A stretch of 64,000 nucleotides of DNA from an uncultured Lachnospiraceae bacterium (GCA_934320895.1 CAKRFY010000002.1:1-64000), one strand, 5' to 3'; shown: positions 34,088-44,088, numbered from the stretch's first letter. Numbers and translations: made by a program. Notes: generated from the sequence alone by a model not told the origin.

Positions 34088-35506
34088 CTATTTTGAAACG
34101 GCTTCTACGCGAATAGTGTTTGTTTTACCTGATACACCGCTAACCTGACCGCCTGTCAGTACAACATTGTCACCTTTTTCAAGATGGAATAATTTCTTTG
34201 CGTGATTCATTGCATGATAGAACATGACATCAACAGAGTTAAATTCCTCGCTGAGAACAGGAGTTACCCCCCAACTCAAATTTAATTTTCTCCATGCTTT
34301 TACGGATGTTGTCATACCGATGATATCAACAGGGCAGCGGAAACGACTTACCATACGGACTGTATTTCCTGAAAGTGAACTTATGACAATACCTTTTGCG
34401 TTTGTATCGATAGCCATTGCACAAGTAGCATGAGAAATGGCATCAGTGTTGTCTTTAATTCTATATTCAGTTGTTCTAAAGCGTTTCGCATAATCAATAT
34501 TTCGTTCTGTATATAAAGCAATTTCTGCCATGTTTTTAACAGCAGCGACAGGGTACTTACCTGAAGCTGACTCACCTGAAAGCATTATTGCCGATGAACC
34601 ATCATAGACTGCATTTGCAACATCAGAGATTTCTGCTCTCGTAGGACGAGGATTCTGGATCATTGATTCAAGCATTTCTGTAGCAGTTATAACTCTCTTT
34701 CCGAGAAGTCTGCATTTTTTGATAAGATATTTCTGAATGGCTGGAACTTCAACGAAAGGAATTTCCACACCTAAGTCACCTCTGGCAACCATGATTCCGT
34801 CTGCAATCTCGCAAAGTTCTTCAATGTTTTCAACACCTGAGCGGTTTTCAATCTTAGCGATAATATCAATATCTGAACCGCCATTTTCATTTAAGAAATT
34901 TCTAAGGTCAAGCAGATCCTGTTTAGTTGAAACAAAAGATGCTGCAACAAAATCAACCTCATTTTTTATGCCAAAAAGCAAATCTTTTTTATCTTGTTCG
35001 CTCAGATAAGGACCGGTCATCACATGGTTAGGGAAGTTCATGCTCTTTCTGTCAGACATCTCTCCGCCGACTTTTACTTTACATATAGCATCATTGCCCT
35101 TGAGTTTAACAACTTCAAAAATAAGTAATCCATTGTTTACCAGGATAGTGTCACCAACTTTAAGTTCATTTATAAGATTTTTATAACTTACTGATACACG
35201 CTGGTTGTTCCCCTCAACCTCGTCAGTAGTAAATGTGAATGTGTCACCATCTTTTAAAGTGATCTTGTGGTTTTCAAATGTGCGGATTCTATATTCCGGG
35301 CCTTTTGTATCAAGCATAATGGCAATTGGAAGACCTAGTTCTTCTCTTACCTTTTTGATTCTGTCTATTTTCTTCTGATGTTCAGGATGAGTTCCGTGTG
35401 AGAAATTAAGTCTCGCAACATTCATACCTGCTTTGCACATCTGTTTTAATATTTCTTCGCTTTCACTGGCTGGACCAATGGTACAAATAATTTTAGTTTT
35501 TCTCAT
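34088..35506 (-). CDS. pyk: Pyruvate kinase
   Basis: A 472-residue pyruvate kinase without the extra C-terminal PEP-utiliser domain found in Bacillus. It catalyses the last ATP-forming step of glycolysis. Key motifs are TIGPAS, LDTKGPEYR, KIENRSGVENI with the catalytic Lys, MVARGDLGVEIP, and the family signature region TATEMLESM, with SGESASGKYPV. The C-terminal regulatory domain (GIVISSLSGNTVRMVSRF) is present. AAAGGAG lies ten bases upstream of ATG 35506. The small membrane protein gene follows immediately upstream on the same strand and could be co-transcribed. Confidence 0.97.
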   Translation of the reverse strand: MRKTKIICTIGPASESEEILKQMCKAGMNVARLNFSHGTHPEHQKKIDRIKKVREELGLPIAIMLDTKGPEYRIRTFENHKITLKDGDTFTFTTDEVEGNNQRVSVSYKNLINELKVGDTILVNNGLLIFEVVKLKGNDAICKVKVGGEMSDRKSMNFPNHVMTGPYLSEQDKKDLLFGIKNEVDFVAASFVSTKQDLLDLRNFLNENGGSDIDIIAKIENRSGVENIEELCEIADGIMVARGDLGVEIPFVEVPAIQKYLIKKCRLLGKRVITATEMLESMIQNPRPTRAEISDVANAVYDGSSAIMLSGESASGKYPVAAVKNMAEIALYTERNIDYAKRFRTTEYRIKDNTDAISHATCAMAIDTNAKGIVISSLSGNTVRMVSRFRCPVDIIGMTTSVKAWRKLNLSWGVTPVLSEEFNSVDVMFYHAMNHAKKLFHLEKGDNVVLTGGQVSGVSGKTNTIRVEAVSK

Positions 35507-35535
35507 GATGATTAGCTCCTTTCAAATTAGCCGAT

Positions 35536-35676
35536 TTACTTTTCTGTGCTTTTATTTATCATATCATCGCCATGTTCGTTAGTTCCGTCAACATCGCTGT
35601 TTGAAAACCACAGGCCGAAAGCTGTGAGTCCAACGATGAATACGACACCAATAATAACCAAAATGATTCGTAACAT
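35536..35676 (-). CDS. Small single-span membrane protein (46 residues)
   Basis: ATG 35676 lies eight bases after AGGAGG on the minus strand and starts MLRIILVIIGVVFIVGLTAF, one membrane span followed by a hydrophilic, Asp/Asn-rich tail. The strong ribosome binding site supports translation. No family is recognised. It lies 29 bp ahead of pyk on the same strand, and its upstream neighbour is the small secreted protein gene, so these three may share a transcript. Confidence 0.65.
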   Translation of the reverse strand: MLRIILVIIGVVFIVGLTAFGLWFSNSDVDGTNEHGDDMINKSTEK

Positions 35677-35692
35677 AACTTTTTCCTCCTGA

Positions 35693-36133
35693 TCAATAAA
35701 ATTCTGGTGAAAAGTTATGTACTCCTTTCTTTTTGCCATCCAGTAAATGTATATACCTTATAATAGCGACAGTAGATTTTGGTTCACATTGATTGAAAAA
35801 CTTTTCAATGGAACTGTGATACAGTGGGATGCGTATGGAATCAATAATATTGATCACATGTAAAAGCAATTTGTGTGAATGTGAAAAACAATTGCCCCTA
35901 TGTACAGCCCTTGACTGTGAATTTAATTCCTGTCTGCCTAGCATTTCAAGTGTACATACATCTGTGTTGGCAGAACTTATGGAAGTTGTATATATCGTAT
36001 GTGGAAAGTTGGAATTTGAATTATTGGTGGAAAGCGCAGAAACAGTAGCTGTATGAATATTAAAACAAGACGCAATTATACAGAGTATGATAAGCAAACT
36101 AGTATATCTGAGTTGTTTTTTGCCAAAGGACAT
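35693..36133 (-). CDS. Small exported protein of unknown function
   Basis: A 146-residue protein when started at ATG 36133, behind AAAGGGGTGG; an in-frame ATG 36154 would add seven residues and has a weaker site. An N-terminal signal or anchor (LRYTSLLIILCIIASCFNI) ends near VSA-L. The mature part is rich in Ser/Asn/His, with Cys residues at CTLEM and GNCFSH, and ends with IIRYIHLLDGKKKG. I do not recognise a domain. Stop and next ATG are 16 bp apart, suggesting an operon with the 46-residue membrane protein. Confidence 0.55.
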   Translation of the reverse strand: MSFGKKQLRYTSLLIILCIIASCFNIHTATVSALSTNNSNSNFPHTIYTTSISSANTDVCTLEMLGRQELNSQSRAVHRGNCFSHSHKLLLHVINIIDSIRIPLYHSSIEKFFNQCEPKSTVAIIRYIHLLDGKKKGVHNFSPEFY

Positions 36134-36393
36134 ATGCTCGCCACCCCTTTCCATCTAAGATACCTTATAAGAATATCACAATGACTTCAATAGGGCAATT
36201 ATTTTTTTGATAAAAGGCAACACTTATACACTTATAAACGACATTTTTTTATTATTTTTATTGTTTTTATATGTTAGTGTGGTAAAATATGTATAAAAAA
36301 TACTTTGTTTTGTGTAAAAATACGCTGTAATATATAGGATATACAGTGAAATTGTTGAGTGATGGCATGTGAAATTTTGGAAAGGAGTTTGTT

Positions 36394-37608
36394 GTGTTTG
36401 TTATGAAGAAAAAGATTTTAGTATTGTTTATGACAGTTTGTATGGTGTTTTCTTTGACCGCATGTGGCAGCGGTGGAGAGATAGTGGATCTAGTTACTAA
36501 TGATACAGGGGAAAATGAGAGTTTGGATACAGCTAAAAAAACTGTTGATACAAATCCTGCTGGAATGAAAACTATTTCTAAAAAGAATTTAAAGATTGGT
36601 GTACTTTATATAGGAAGTGCTTCCGAGACTTCTGGCTATACATATGCACATGAAATAGGAATTCAGGGTATGGCCAATAACATTGGTCTTGATGATGCTC
36701 AGATCGTAAGAGAGGAAAATGTAAATGACGATGATGAAAAAGCGATAAAAGCAGCTTTACAGGAGTGTGTTGATAAAAAGTGCAATGTGATTTTTACGAC
36801 AAGCTGGGGATATATGAACCAAACAGAAATATATGCAAAGAAATATCCTGATATATATTTTGCTCATGCAACAGGTTATAAGAGCAATGGCAAAAATTTT
36901 ACCAATTATTTTGGAAGAATCTATCAGGCGAGATATTTATCTGGTATAGTAGCTGGACTTAAGACGGAGGCAGATAAGATTGGCTATGTTTCTGCTATGG
37001 GGACTGAAAATAGTGAGTGTACGGGAGGTGTAGATGCATTTGCTCTTGGTGTTGAGTCGGTTAATAAAAATGCAAAGATAAAAGTTGCCGTGACAGATTC
37101 ATGGTATTCACCGGATGATGAGAAGAAGGCCTCTGATGCACTTATAAAAGCGGGGTGTGATGTACTGGCGCAACATTGTGATACGAATGCACCACAGGAA
37201 GCATCGCTGGATAATGGAACATGGGCGATAGGATACAATTCAGATATGAGCAAGGAAACACCGAAAGCAACACTTACCTCCGTAATATGGAACTGGAGTG
37301 CATATTATACATCGTATATAAGTAGTATCATAAACGCTTCATATGATGGGAAAAATTATTATGGAGGAATGAAAGAAAATCTTGTTAGCTTAACAGAATT
37401 ATCATCCCTTTGTGATAAACAGACAGAGCAGAAAGTAAATGACGCAAAAGAAAAAATCGTTTCAGGTAAGTTTGGAGTATTTGACGGGGTATTAAAGACA
37501 AATACTGGAAAAACAGTAGGTAAAAAAGGAAAAACGCTTAGCGATTCGGCGATTACCGGAAATATAAACTGGTATTATCATAATGTTTCAGAGTTAAAAT
37601 GGAAGTAG
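36394..37608 (+). CDS. BMP-type (PnrA-like) substrate-binding lipoprotein
   Basis: A 404-residue lipoprotein. The lipobox LTAC places the modified cysteine at C24. The mature protein is a basic-membrane-protein (BMP/PnrA) ligand-binding fold, family of purine nucleoside-binding proteins: [53 protein letters not shown] and [12 protein letters not shown] 36394 is seven bases from AAAGGAG and preferred to ATG 36403 (15 bases). No ABC permease or ATPase is adjacent. Instead an MCP gene follows after 11 bp, so the protein may present its ligand to that receptor. Confidence 0.9.
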   Translation: MFVMKKKILVLFMTVCMVFSLTACGSGGEIVDLVTNDTGENESLDTAKKTVDTNPAGMKTISKKNLKIGVLYIGSASETSGYTYAHEIGIQGMANNIGLDDAQIVREENVNDDDEKAIKAALQECVDKKCNVIFTTSWGYMNQTEIYAKKYPDIYFAHATGYKSNGKNFTNYFGRIYQARYLSGIVAGLKTEADKIGYVSAMGTENSECTGGVDAFALGVESVNKNAKIKVAVTDSWYSPDDEKKASDALIKAGCDVLAQHCDTNAPQEASLDNGTWAIGYNSDMSKETPKATLTSVIWNWSAYYTSYISSIINASYDGKNYYGGMKENLVSLTELSSLCDKQTEQKVNDAKEKIVSGKFGVFDGVLKTNTGKTVGKKGKTLSDSAITGNINWYYHNVSELKWK

Positions 37609-37619
37609 AGGGATGCTAT

Positions 37620-39341
37620 ATGAGAAAGATATTTGAAAACTGGAAACTCAAATACAAGATACTGTTTGTTGCGTTACTGCCGGTGATTGCAGTATGCGTT
37701 GCTGTTATTATCATAAACAATACAGTTATAAAAAATGCATTGCTATATAAAACGGAGAATGAATTGCAGGCAACGGCAGAAGCATTAAATACGGCATATA
37801 ACCAAAATTCGGGAGAGTATTTTAAGAATGATTCCGGTGAGATATGGAAAGGTACATACAATGTGTCGCTTTCTCAGAAACTTGTGGTTGAGATGAGTGA
37901 AAAAACGGGAAGCAGCCTTACATTTTTTTATGGGGATGAACGTATAGTTACATCTTTGAAGGACAAAAACGGTGATTACATATTAGGATCAAAGGCAGGA
38001 GATTACATAAAAAAGAATGTTTTACAAAGTGGCAAGAATGTATTTACAAGTCGTGTTAGCGTAGATGGAACGATGTACTATGGATATTATATTCCAGTAA
38101 AACAGAATAATAGTAATGAAATAATAGGAATGATATTTGCGGGTATGCCTGTTAGAATTGTTGATAAAACAATAAATCTTGTGAGTGGATTGTTATTTTT
38201 TGTGCTAGGAATTGTTCTGATACTTACAATAGTAGTGTGCTTTATAGCATCAAAAGGGATTGCAGCTGCTATTGGAGATAGTGTTTTGGTTGTACAGAAG
38301 ATGGCATCGGGAAACTTGAATGTAAATATAAATGAAAAAAATCTTGATAGAAAAGATGAGGTAGGAAATCTTTCAGCAAGTACAAAAAGTTTACAGGAAA
38401 GTCTTTATAATATGATAGGCTCAATATCAGAAAATACTCAGAGTCTTGACAGTTCATCAAAAAATATGAGCAGTGTTGCAAGTCAGGCAAGTGATGCGAT
38501 GGATTCGATAAGTGAAAATTTAAAAAGCGTGCTTGCCAGTGCAAGAAATCAGGCGGAAGTTACAGGACATGTTACTGAGAATGTAAACAATATCAATACA
38601 ATGCTCAAACATACAGGTGATGAGGTAGATGGACTTTCAGATGCAGCTGAAGATATGTTGCAGTCTGGAAAAGAGGTAGATAGCAGTCTTAAAAATTTGT
38701 ATAATTCAAATGAAGGAGTACTTGATGCTATAGACAGGATAAGAAAGCAGACAGGCGAGACAGATATTTCAGTAGAGAAAATAAAAGAAGCTGTAAATCT
38801 GATCTCATCGATAGCAGAAGAGACCAATTTGTTAAGTCTTAATGCATCGATAGAAGCTGCAAGGGCGGGTGAAAGTGGAAAGGGTTTTGCCGTTGTAGCA
38901 TCGCAGATAAGTAAACTTGCAGATCAGAGTAATGCAGCATCAGCGGATATAGAAAAGATGATCATGAATCTTGGTCAGAATTCAGAGAAAACCATATCGA
39001 CAATGGAGACTGTACAAAGTGCAATAAATAAACAGTCGGAGGATATGGATAGTACAAGAAAGATTTTTGAAAAGGTAAAAGTTTGTATTAAATCTGTTGC
39101 TGAAGGTGTTACAAATATAAGGGAAGCTGCGGAGAGGCTGGAAGGCGAAACATCTTATATAGCAGATGATATAAATAATCTTAATATGGAAGCTGAAACC
39201 AATATGCAGAATGTGGAAGAGACACTTGTGGCAGGTGAGGCTGTTTTGAAAATAGTAAAGGATGTAAGCAAGATGTCTGTCACGGTAAGCACTGCTGCAA
39301 ATGATATGTCTGATTCGGTAGAAAGATTTAAAACACAGTAA
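37620..39341 (+). CDS. Methyl-accepting chemotaxis protein with Cache-like sensor
   Basis: A 573-residue receptor. The first membrane helix ([20 protein letters not shown]) is followed by an extracellular domain of about 140 residues resembling a single Cache fold ([36 protein letters not shown]), a second helix ([19 protein letters not shown]), a HAMP-like segment and a signalling domain with [20 protein letters not shown] and [16 protein letters not shown] chose ATG 37620 with AGAGGGA upstream; the ORF open from 37599 overlaps the previous gene. It is translationally close to the BMP lipoprotein, its likely ligand-presenting partner. Confidence 0.9.
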   Translation: MRKIFENWKLKYKILFVALLPVIAVCVAVIIINNTVIKNALLYKTENELQATAEALNTAYNQNSGEYFKNDSGEIWKGTYNVSLSQKLVVEMSEKTGSSLTFFYGDERIVTSLKDKNGDYILGSKAGDYIKKNVLQSGKNVFTSRVSVDGTMYYGYYIPVKQNNSNEIIGMIFAGMPVRIVDKTINLVSGLLFFVLGIVLILTIVVCFIASKGIAAAIGDSVLVVQKMASGNLNVNINEKNLDRKDEVGNLSASTKSLQESLYNMIGSISENTQSLDSSSKNMSSVASQASDAMDSISENLKSVLASARNQAEVTGHVTENVNNINTMLKHTGDEVDGLSDAAEDMLQSGKEVDSSLKNLYNSNEGVLDAIDRIRKQTGETDISVEKIKEAVNLISSIAEETNLLSLNASIEAARAGESGKGFAVVASQISKLADQSNAASADIEKMIMNLGQNSEKTISTMETVQSAINKQSEDMDSTRKIFEKVKVCIKSVAEGVTNIREAAERLEGETSYIADDINNLNMEAETNMQNVEETLVAGEAVLKIVKDVSKMSVTVSTAANDMSDSVERFKTQ

Positions 39342-39381
39342 TATAGTGTGTACGCAAATGGAGATCAATGTGTAAAAAATG

Positions 39382-39416
39382 AAAAGTGCCTTATAAATAT
39401 ATCATAAGGCACTTTT
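39382..39416. terminator. Bidirectional terminator
   Basis: A 13-bp perfect stem (39382-39394 with 39404-39416; core AAGTGCCTTAT). It lies between the plus-strand MCP gene and the minus-strand tRNA-Leu, and suits both. Confidence 0.85.
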
Positions 39417-39420
39417 GTTG

Positions 39421-39502
39421 TGCGGATAACAGGAGTCGAACCTGCACGCCTCACGGCACAAGAACCTAAATCTTGCATGTCTGCCAATTCCATCATATCC
39501 GC
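39421..39502 (-). tRNA. tRNA-Leu (anticodon TAG)
   Basis: An 82-nt class II tRNA. The acceptor stem is GCGGATA/TATCCGC, the D-loop has GGAATTGGCAGAC, the anticodon stem-loop is CAAGA-TTTAGGT-TCTTG with TAG at positions 34-36, a long variable arm follows, and the T-loop is GGTTCGACTCC. The discriminator is A and no CCA is encoded. Confidence 0.95.
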
Positions 39503-39749
39503 AAAATGTTGTAAAATACAACGCTTATAAAGAATAACATAGTGATTATTTTTTGTCAAATCTTAATAGAATTTTATATTAACGTTAATTAAAATTTATA
39601 TTTTAGATGGAAAAATGTAGGTTGATTAAGAAAAAAATGTGATATATAATAATTTTCGATTATAGCAGATATGTTTTTTACGGGTATATGAAAATAGATC
39701 TGTCTGCTAAATTATAAGAATAAAAATATTGAAGGGATGGATAGTTTGA

Positions 39750-41522
39750 ATGATAAAAGAAAAAATTGATGGCGAAATTGCCAAGAAAAAAATCAAATCG
39801 GGTATGAAGGTTGGGCTAAGAAGTATTAAAATTAAAGTTATATTTATAGTGTCAATGCTTATACTTATTGTCAGTGTATCACAGGGGACTATTACATATT
39901 ATTCACAAAAAAGCGGGTATGTAAGGCAGGGGGTTCAAGATGCTGAAAAGATGTCTAAAATAGTTGCTGATAATGTAAATTCAGAGCTGGTAAGTGAGTG
40001 CATTAAAGAGGGCAAGAAAAGTATAAAATTAAATAATCTTGCATTGTCATTGAACTATCTTGCCAGTAAATATAAAGTAAAGTATGTATATATTCTGGCT
40101 TCAGATGGAAAAAAAGTAACATATGTTGCTGAAAATTCTGATACTAAGAAAAAAACAAGCTTTGGAGAAACATATGAAGAAGATTATGAGTATTTAAAGC
40201 AGGTTTATGAAAAGAAGAAAGCGTTTTCAGAAAATTATATAGATAGTAATAAATATGGTGATCTTATTACTGCATATGCGCCTGTTACTGATAATGCAAG
40301 AAATGTTGTTGCGGTAGTTGGTGTTGATTATAATGCTTCAACTCTGGTTCAGCAGTTAAATAAGAGCAGGATGGCAATAATACTATTAACTGTAATCTTC
40401 GTAGCCGTTGCATGCGTTGCGCTTAGTGTGATAATGAACACTATTATGAAAAACTTGAAAAGAGTTGGAGAAAAGATTGAGGAGCTTGCTAAAAGCGATG
40501 GTGATCTGTCAAAATCACTCGATATAAATTCAAAAGACGAAATTGGTAAGATTACCGGAAATGTAAATCAAATGATAGGAAACTTCAGGGGAATCATAAG
40601 GAAGACGCTTGATGATTCAAAAGTGCTTGCGGGTGCATCAGACAGAATGGTTGAGAAACTTAAGATTGCGGGCGAGAATGTTACTGATGTGTCAGCTACA
40701 ATGGAGGAAATGAGTGCTTCTATGGAAGAGACGACAGCTTCGATACATCATATAAATGAAGCAATAGGAAGCATGCGTGAAAATATCAGTGATATAGATA
40801 ATGAGGCTGAAAATGGAAGTGAGTATTCTGATAATATCAGGGCAAGAGCTGAAAAAGTGAGGAACAAGGCTATCACAGCTCAGAAAGAGGCAAAAATAAA
40901 GGCTGAAAAGATGGCTGAACTTATGAATGCAAAGATTGAAGAGTCAAAGGCCGTTTCACAGATTGATAGTCTTACGGAAGATATTATAGGGATTACTGAG
41001 CAGACTACATTACTTGCGCTTAATGCCAGTATAGAGGCTGCAAGAGCAGGGGAAGCAGGCAAAGGATTTGCGGTCGTAGCGGGTGAGATAAACAAACTTG
41101 CTGCTGATTCTGCTGCCGCTGCCGGAAAGATAAGTGGTGTTATGGAAAATGTTGTTCCGGCAGTAAACGCACTTGCAAAAAATTCAGAAGAGCTTATACA
41201 GTTTATGAATGAACTTGTTTCGGATGGATATGGGGAGCTTGTAAAAACAAGTTCGGAGTATAAGGATGACTCAGTAAGCATAAATGAAATGGTAGCCAGA
41301 TTTTCAGAAAATGCCGGCAGGCTTCTAGAGGAGGTTGAGCATGTAAATGAGACAGTGGGGGCTATAAATACTGCCGCAGAGGAAAATGCAAATGCAATTT
41401 CAAATGTTGCCTCTTTGGCTGTTGACCTTTCTGATAATGTTAAACAGATAGGTGAAGAGGCAGATGCAAACCAGAAGGTTGCCAATAGTCTTAATGATCG
41501 TGTTGGTGGATTTAAGATCTGA
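39750..41522 (+). CDS. Methyl-accepting chemotaxis protein with Cache-type sensor
   Basis: A 590-residue chemoreceptor. A cytoplasmic lead of about 28 residues precedes helix one (VIFIVSMLILIVSVSQGTIT). The extracellular domain (about 150 residues; VKYVYILASDGKKVTYVAEN, LITAYAPVTDNARNVVAVVG) fits a Cache-type fold. Helix two (AIILLTVIFVAVACVALSVI) leads to HAMP (VGEKIEELAKSDGDLSKSLD) and a signalling domain with [19 protein letters not shown], then KGFAVVAGEINKLA. GGGATGG lies about ten bases from ATG 39750. It is monocistronic, with a terminator after it. Ligand unknown. Confidence 0.9.
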   Translation: MIKEKIDGEIAKKKIKSGMKVGLRSIKIKVIFIVSMLILIVSVSQGTITYYSQKSGYVRQGVQDAEKMSKIVADNVNSELVSECIKEGKKSIKLNNLALSLNYLASKYKVKYVYILASDGKKVTYVAENSDTKKKTSFGETYEEDYEYLKQVYEKKKAFSENYIDSNKYGDLITAYAPVTDNARNVVAVVGVDYNASTLVQQLNKSRMAIILLTVIFVAVACVALSVIMNTIMKNLKRVGEKIEELAKSDGDLSKSLDINSKDEIGKITGNVNQMIGNFRGIIRKTLDDSKVLAGASDRMVEKLKIAGENVTDVSATMEEMSASMEETTASIHHINEAIGSMRENISDIDNEAENGSEYSDNIRARAEKVRNKAITAQKEAKIKAEKMAELMNAKIEESKAVSQIDSLTEDIIGITEQTTLLALNASIEAARAGEAGKGFAVVAGEINKLAADSAAAAGKISGVMENVVPAVNALAKNSEELIQFMNELVSDGYGELVKTSSEYKDDSVSINEMVARFSENAGRLLEEVEHVNETVGAINTAAEENANAISNVASLAVDLSDNVKQIGEEADANQKVANSLNDRVGGFKI

Positions 41523-41540
41523 TAGTGGAAATTTAAATAA

Positions 41541-41583
41541 AAATAATGCAGATGTCATTTATAAAGATATCTGCATTATTTTT
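41541..41583. terminator. Bidirectional terminator
   Basis: Stem AAATAATGCAGAT with ATCTGCATTATT and a T run to 41583, between the MCP gene and the convergent response-regulator gene. Confidence 0.8.
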
Positions 41584-41584
41584 G

Positions 41585-43135
41585 TTATACATCTTTATTT
41601 TTCTTTCTAAATTCAGCAGGACTCATTTCAACGTATTTTTTGAATTTAGTGTGGAAGTAGTCTACATTTTTATATCCAACTTTCTCCGCTATCTCGTAAA
41701 CTTTAAGATCGGTTGTAAGGAGAAGTTCCTTGGAATGTTTTATTCTGACCTTATCAACGAAAACATTGAATCCCTCACCGACTTTTTTATTGAAAATCTT
41801 TCCTAAGTATGAGCTGTTGTAACCAAAAAGCGGTGCAATATTTTCAAGCTTGATATTATCCATATAGTTATGCTCGATATAATGTATCATGTCATCCATA
41901 ACACCTTCGCTCGTAGGATTGCCTATAGTCCTTGTTATCATATCAAACTGCTCTGTGAAGTAGAGCATTATCTCATAAAGATAATATTTACTTCCTATAT
42001 AATCAATGATTTCTGCATTTCCTGGAAAAGAAATATTTACATTGTGATACAAATGCGAGATTTTTTCTTTTATTGACAAATATAAATCAGTAAGGAAAAG
42101 TTTTATTCTTGCAATATCACTTGTCGAATTAAATAAATTATGTTCAAGTTCATATAAAGTTTCAGCAATCTGATTTCGCTTTGAAGCTTGAATATATCCT
42201 GTAAGTTTTTCACAGTATTCCTGAAGGTGACTGTCAGAAATCTCATAGGTGTTTTCATATTCTTCAAGTGGCAGCTCATCATATCCGATGGTATGCTGCT
42301 TGTCCTCACAGAAAAATCTTCTCTGAAGGAGTTTATGAGCCTCCTCATAAGAGATATGTACATCTTCAATAGAAGTAACCTCTCTGCCATATGCAATAAA
42401 TAATGAATCGAGTGGCGAGTTTTCCTGTGGTTTCTGTTCTCTGTTATAATATTCAATAAATTCCTGAAACTTGTGCAAAGTAAAAGCACCTTTTAGTAAA
42501 ATGACTTCATTTTGTTCTATTTCAACACTTTCATATGAACTGTTTGCTTCGTTTGTAACTTTCAGCAGATCTGAAAATTTGTATGGAAGCTCAGTTGCAT
42601 GATGACTATATTTTTCATATATAACAACCTGATATATGTCAGCATGGATATTCATATCAGCTATGTTGTTTATAATTGGAACGCCTGTAAGTATGTCAAA
42701 TAAGATCATGCTTTTTGCCTTGTCACGATAATTACTTAAGGCTTCTTCTTCTTTAGCTTCTTTGTTTATCTGTGAGCTTATGGCACTTACTGTTTCATAG
42801 AGCTCATCTTCATCAATAGGCTTTGTAAGATAATAGTCAACACCATTTTTGATTGCTGCCTGTGCATATTTAAAATCAGTGTAACCGCTCAATATGATAA
42901 CTTTTCCGTTAAAACCTCTATTTCTTGCATTTTCTACAACTTCAAGACCAAGCATTTTAGGCATACGTATATCCATAAGAACCAGATCAGGTTTTTTACT
43001 CACAATAAAATTGAGGGCATCTACACCATTTGATGCCTCTCCGATTATTTCAAAACCAAGTTGCTCCCAATCAATGATGCATTTGATACCCTGTCTGATT
43101 ATCAATTCATCATCTGCGATAAAAACTGTATTCAT
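41585..43135 (-). CDS. YesN-like response regulator with AraC output domain
   Basis: A 516-residue two-component regulator. The receiver domain has the phospho-acceptor D55 in LVLMDIRMPK, acidic pocket D8-D9 and the conserved Lys in DYYLTKPIDEDE. A middle region of about 280 residues is typical of the YesN group. The C-terminus has two AraC helix-turn-helix motifs: IKLENIAPLFGYNSSYLGKI and VYEIAEKVGYKNVDYFHTKF, with MSPAEFRKK. Such regulators usually pair with a YesM-type sensor kinase, which is not encoded beside it. ATG 43135 follows AAGGAGG. It is divergent from spmB. Confidence 0.92.
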   Translation of the reverse strand: MNTVFIADDELIIRQGIKCIIDWEQLGFEIIGEASNGVDALNFIVSKKPDLVLMDIRMPKMLGLEVVENARNRGFNGKVIILSGYTDFKYAQAAIKNGVDYYLTKPIDEDELYETVSAISSQINKEAKEEEALSNYRDKAKSMILFDILTGVPIINNIADMNIHADIYQVVIYEKYSHHATELPYKFSDLLKVTNEANSSYESVEIEQNEVILLKGAFTLHKFQEFIEYYNREQKPQENSPLDSLFIAYGREVTSIEDVHISYEEAHKLLQRRFFCEDKQHTIGYDELPLEEYENTYEISDSHLQEYCEKLTGYIQASKRNQIAETLYELEHNLFNSTSDIARIKLFLTDLYLSIKEKISHLYHNVNISFPGNAEIIDYIGSKYYLYEIMLYFTEQFDMITRTIGNPTSEGVMDDMIHYIEHNYMDNIKLENIAPLFGYNSSYLGKIFNKKVGEGFNVFVDKVRIKHSKELLLTTDLKVYEIAEKVGYKNVDYFHTKFKKYVEMSPAEFRKKNKDV

Positions 43136-43239
43136 GGGACCTCCTTATCATAAAAGTATAATTTCTCAAGTATTTATTATATATAAGAAATTAGATTTTT
43201 GCAATGGAATAATTAGAGGTTTCATGGAAGGAGCAGGAT

Positions 43240-43776
43240 ATGGTAAGTTATTTATCTAATATTATCATACCAATGGTGATTTTTGGAATAGTAGTTCTCG
43301 GACTTAGCACGAAAATTGATATGTTTGCTGCATTTACAAAAGGGGCAAAGGAAGGATTTAAGGTTGTTTACGAGATATTACCAACTCTTATAGGATTACT
43401 TTTGGCGGTAGGAATACTTAGAACATCAGGAATACTGGATATAATTGGGGATTTATTGGCAAAACCATTGTCGGTGATAGGCTTTCCATCACAATTAGTG
43501 CCTTTGTCACTTGTAAAAATGTTTTCGTCATCAGCAGCGACAGGGCTGCTGCTTGATATTTTTAAGAAATTTGGTACAGATTCAGAAGAAGGACTGCTTG
43601 CATCTATACTTATGAGCTGTTCAGAAACGATATTTTATACGATATCAGTATATTTTCTTGCAACTGGAAACGACAAAAATAAACCGTTTGAAAAAACGGG
43701 ATGGACATTGCCAGGAGCACTTTTGTGTACACTGGCAGGAATGATAGCAAGTGTCCTTATTGTAAAGATAATGTAG
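43240..43776 (+). CDS. spmB: Spore maturation protein B
   Basis: A 178-residue integral membrane protein with the nucleoside-recognition (Gate) fold of SpmB: PMVIFGIVVLGLSTKIDMFA, AFTKGAKEGFKVVYEILPTL, then GILDIIGDLLAKPLSVIGFP and SCSETIFYTISVYFLATGN. SpmA and SpmB are needed for core dehydration of spores in Bacillus. No spmA gene adjoins here; in some Clostridia it lies elsewhere or is fused. AAGGAGC lies before ATG 43240. Its presence points to a sporulating lineage. The complete length and motifs argue for a functional gene. Confidence 0.9.
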   Translation: MVSYLSNIIIPMVIFGIVVLGLSTKIDMFAAFTKGAKEGFKVVYEILPTLIGLLLAVGILRTSGILDIIGDLLAKPLSVIGFPSQLVPLSLVKMFSSSAATGLLLDIFKKFGTDSEEGLLASILMSCSETIFYTISVYFLATGNDKNKPFEKTGWTLPGALLCTLAGMIASVLIVKIM

Positions 43777-43789
43777 GATGTGTTATCAT

Positions 43790-43830
43790 ATGAGCAAATA
43801 GCAGAGGGGATTGCGAATATCCACTTGACA
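43790..43830. repeat. Dispersed palindromic repeat, copy 3
   Basis: ATGAGCAAATAGCAGAGGGG, then ATTGCGAATATCCACTTGACA. It matches copies at 19150 and 28581. GTGTTAT stands shortly before copies 1 and 3, extending the match. It lies between spmB and the 57-residue protein gene. Confidence 0.7.
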
Positions 43831-43866
43831 CTGGTATAGTTATATATAAGAAATTGGAGGTACATA

Positions 43867-44040
43867 ATGGCAGAATGTGATACATGTGCAAACTATACAT
43901 ATGATGATGAATATGAGGAGTATGTATGTGATGTAAATATGGATGAGGATGATCTTGTAAGATTTATGACAAGTAAATTTGAATCATGTCCTTATTATAG
44001 AAACGGTGATGAATACAGGGTAGTAAGAAAACAGATGTAG
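43867..44040 (+). CDS. Small Cys-rich protein (DUF6472-like)
   Basis: A 57-residue acidic protein. AATTGGAGG lies before ATG 43867. Four cysteines fall in a CxxC pair (ECDTCANYTYDDEYEEYVCD) plus a later FESCPYY, which suggests a small metal-binding or redox site. The pattern, including the C-terminal DEYRVVRKQM, is one I associate with DUF6472 proteins of Lachnospiraceae; the function is unknown. It is followed after 48 bp by the PAP2 phosphatase gene and may be co-transcribed with it. Confidence 0.75.
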   Translation: MAECDTCANYTYDDEYEEYVCDVNMDEDDLVRFMTSKFESCPYYRNGDEYRVVRKQM

Positions 44041-44088
44041 TGATTGCGAAGCATAAGGCAGTCAGAAAACTAAAGATTGGAGAAGAAT

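Noticed and set aside
40880..41485. 201-codon minus-strand ORF
   Set aside because: Antisense to the MCP signalling domain; Ala/Ser-rich product typical of shadow frames on MCP genes.
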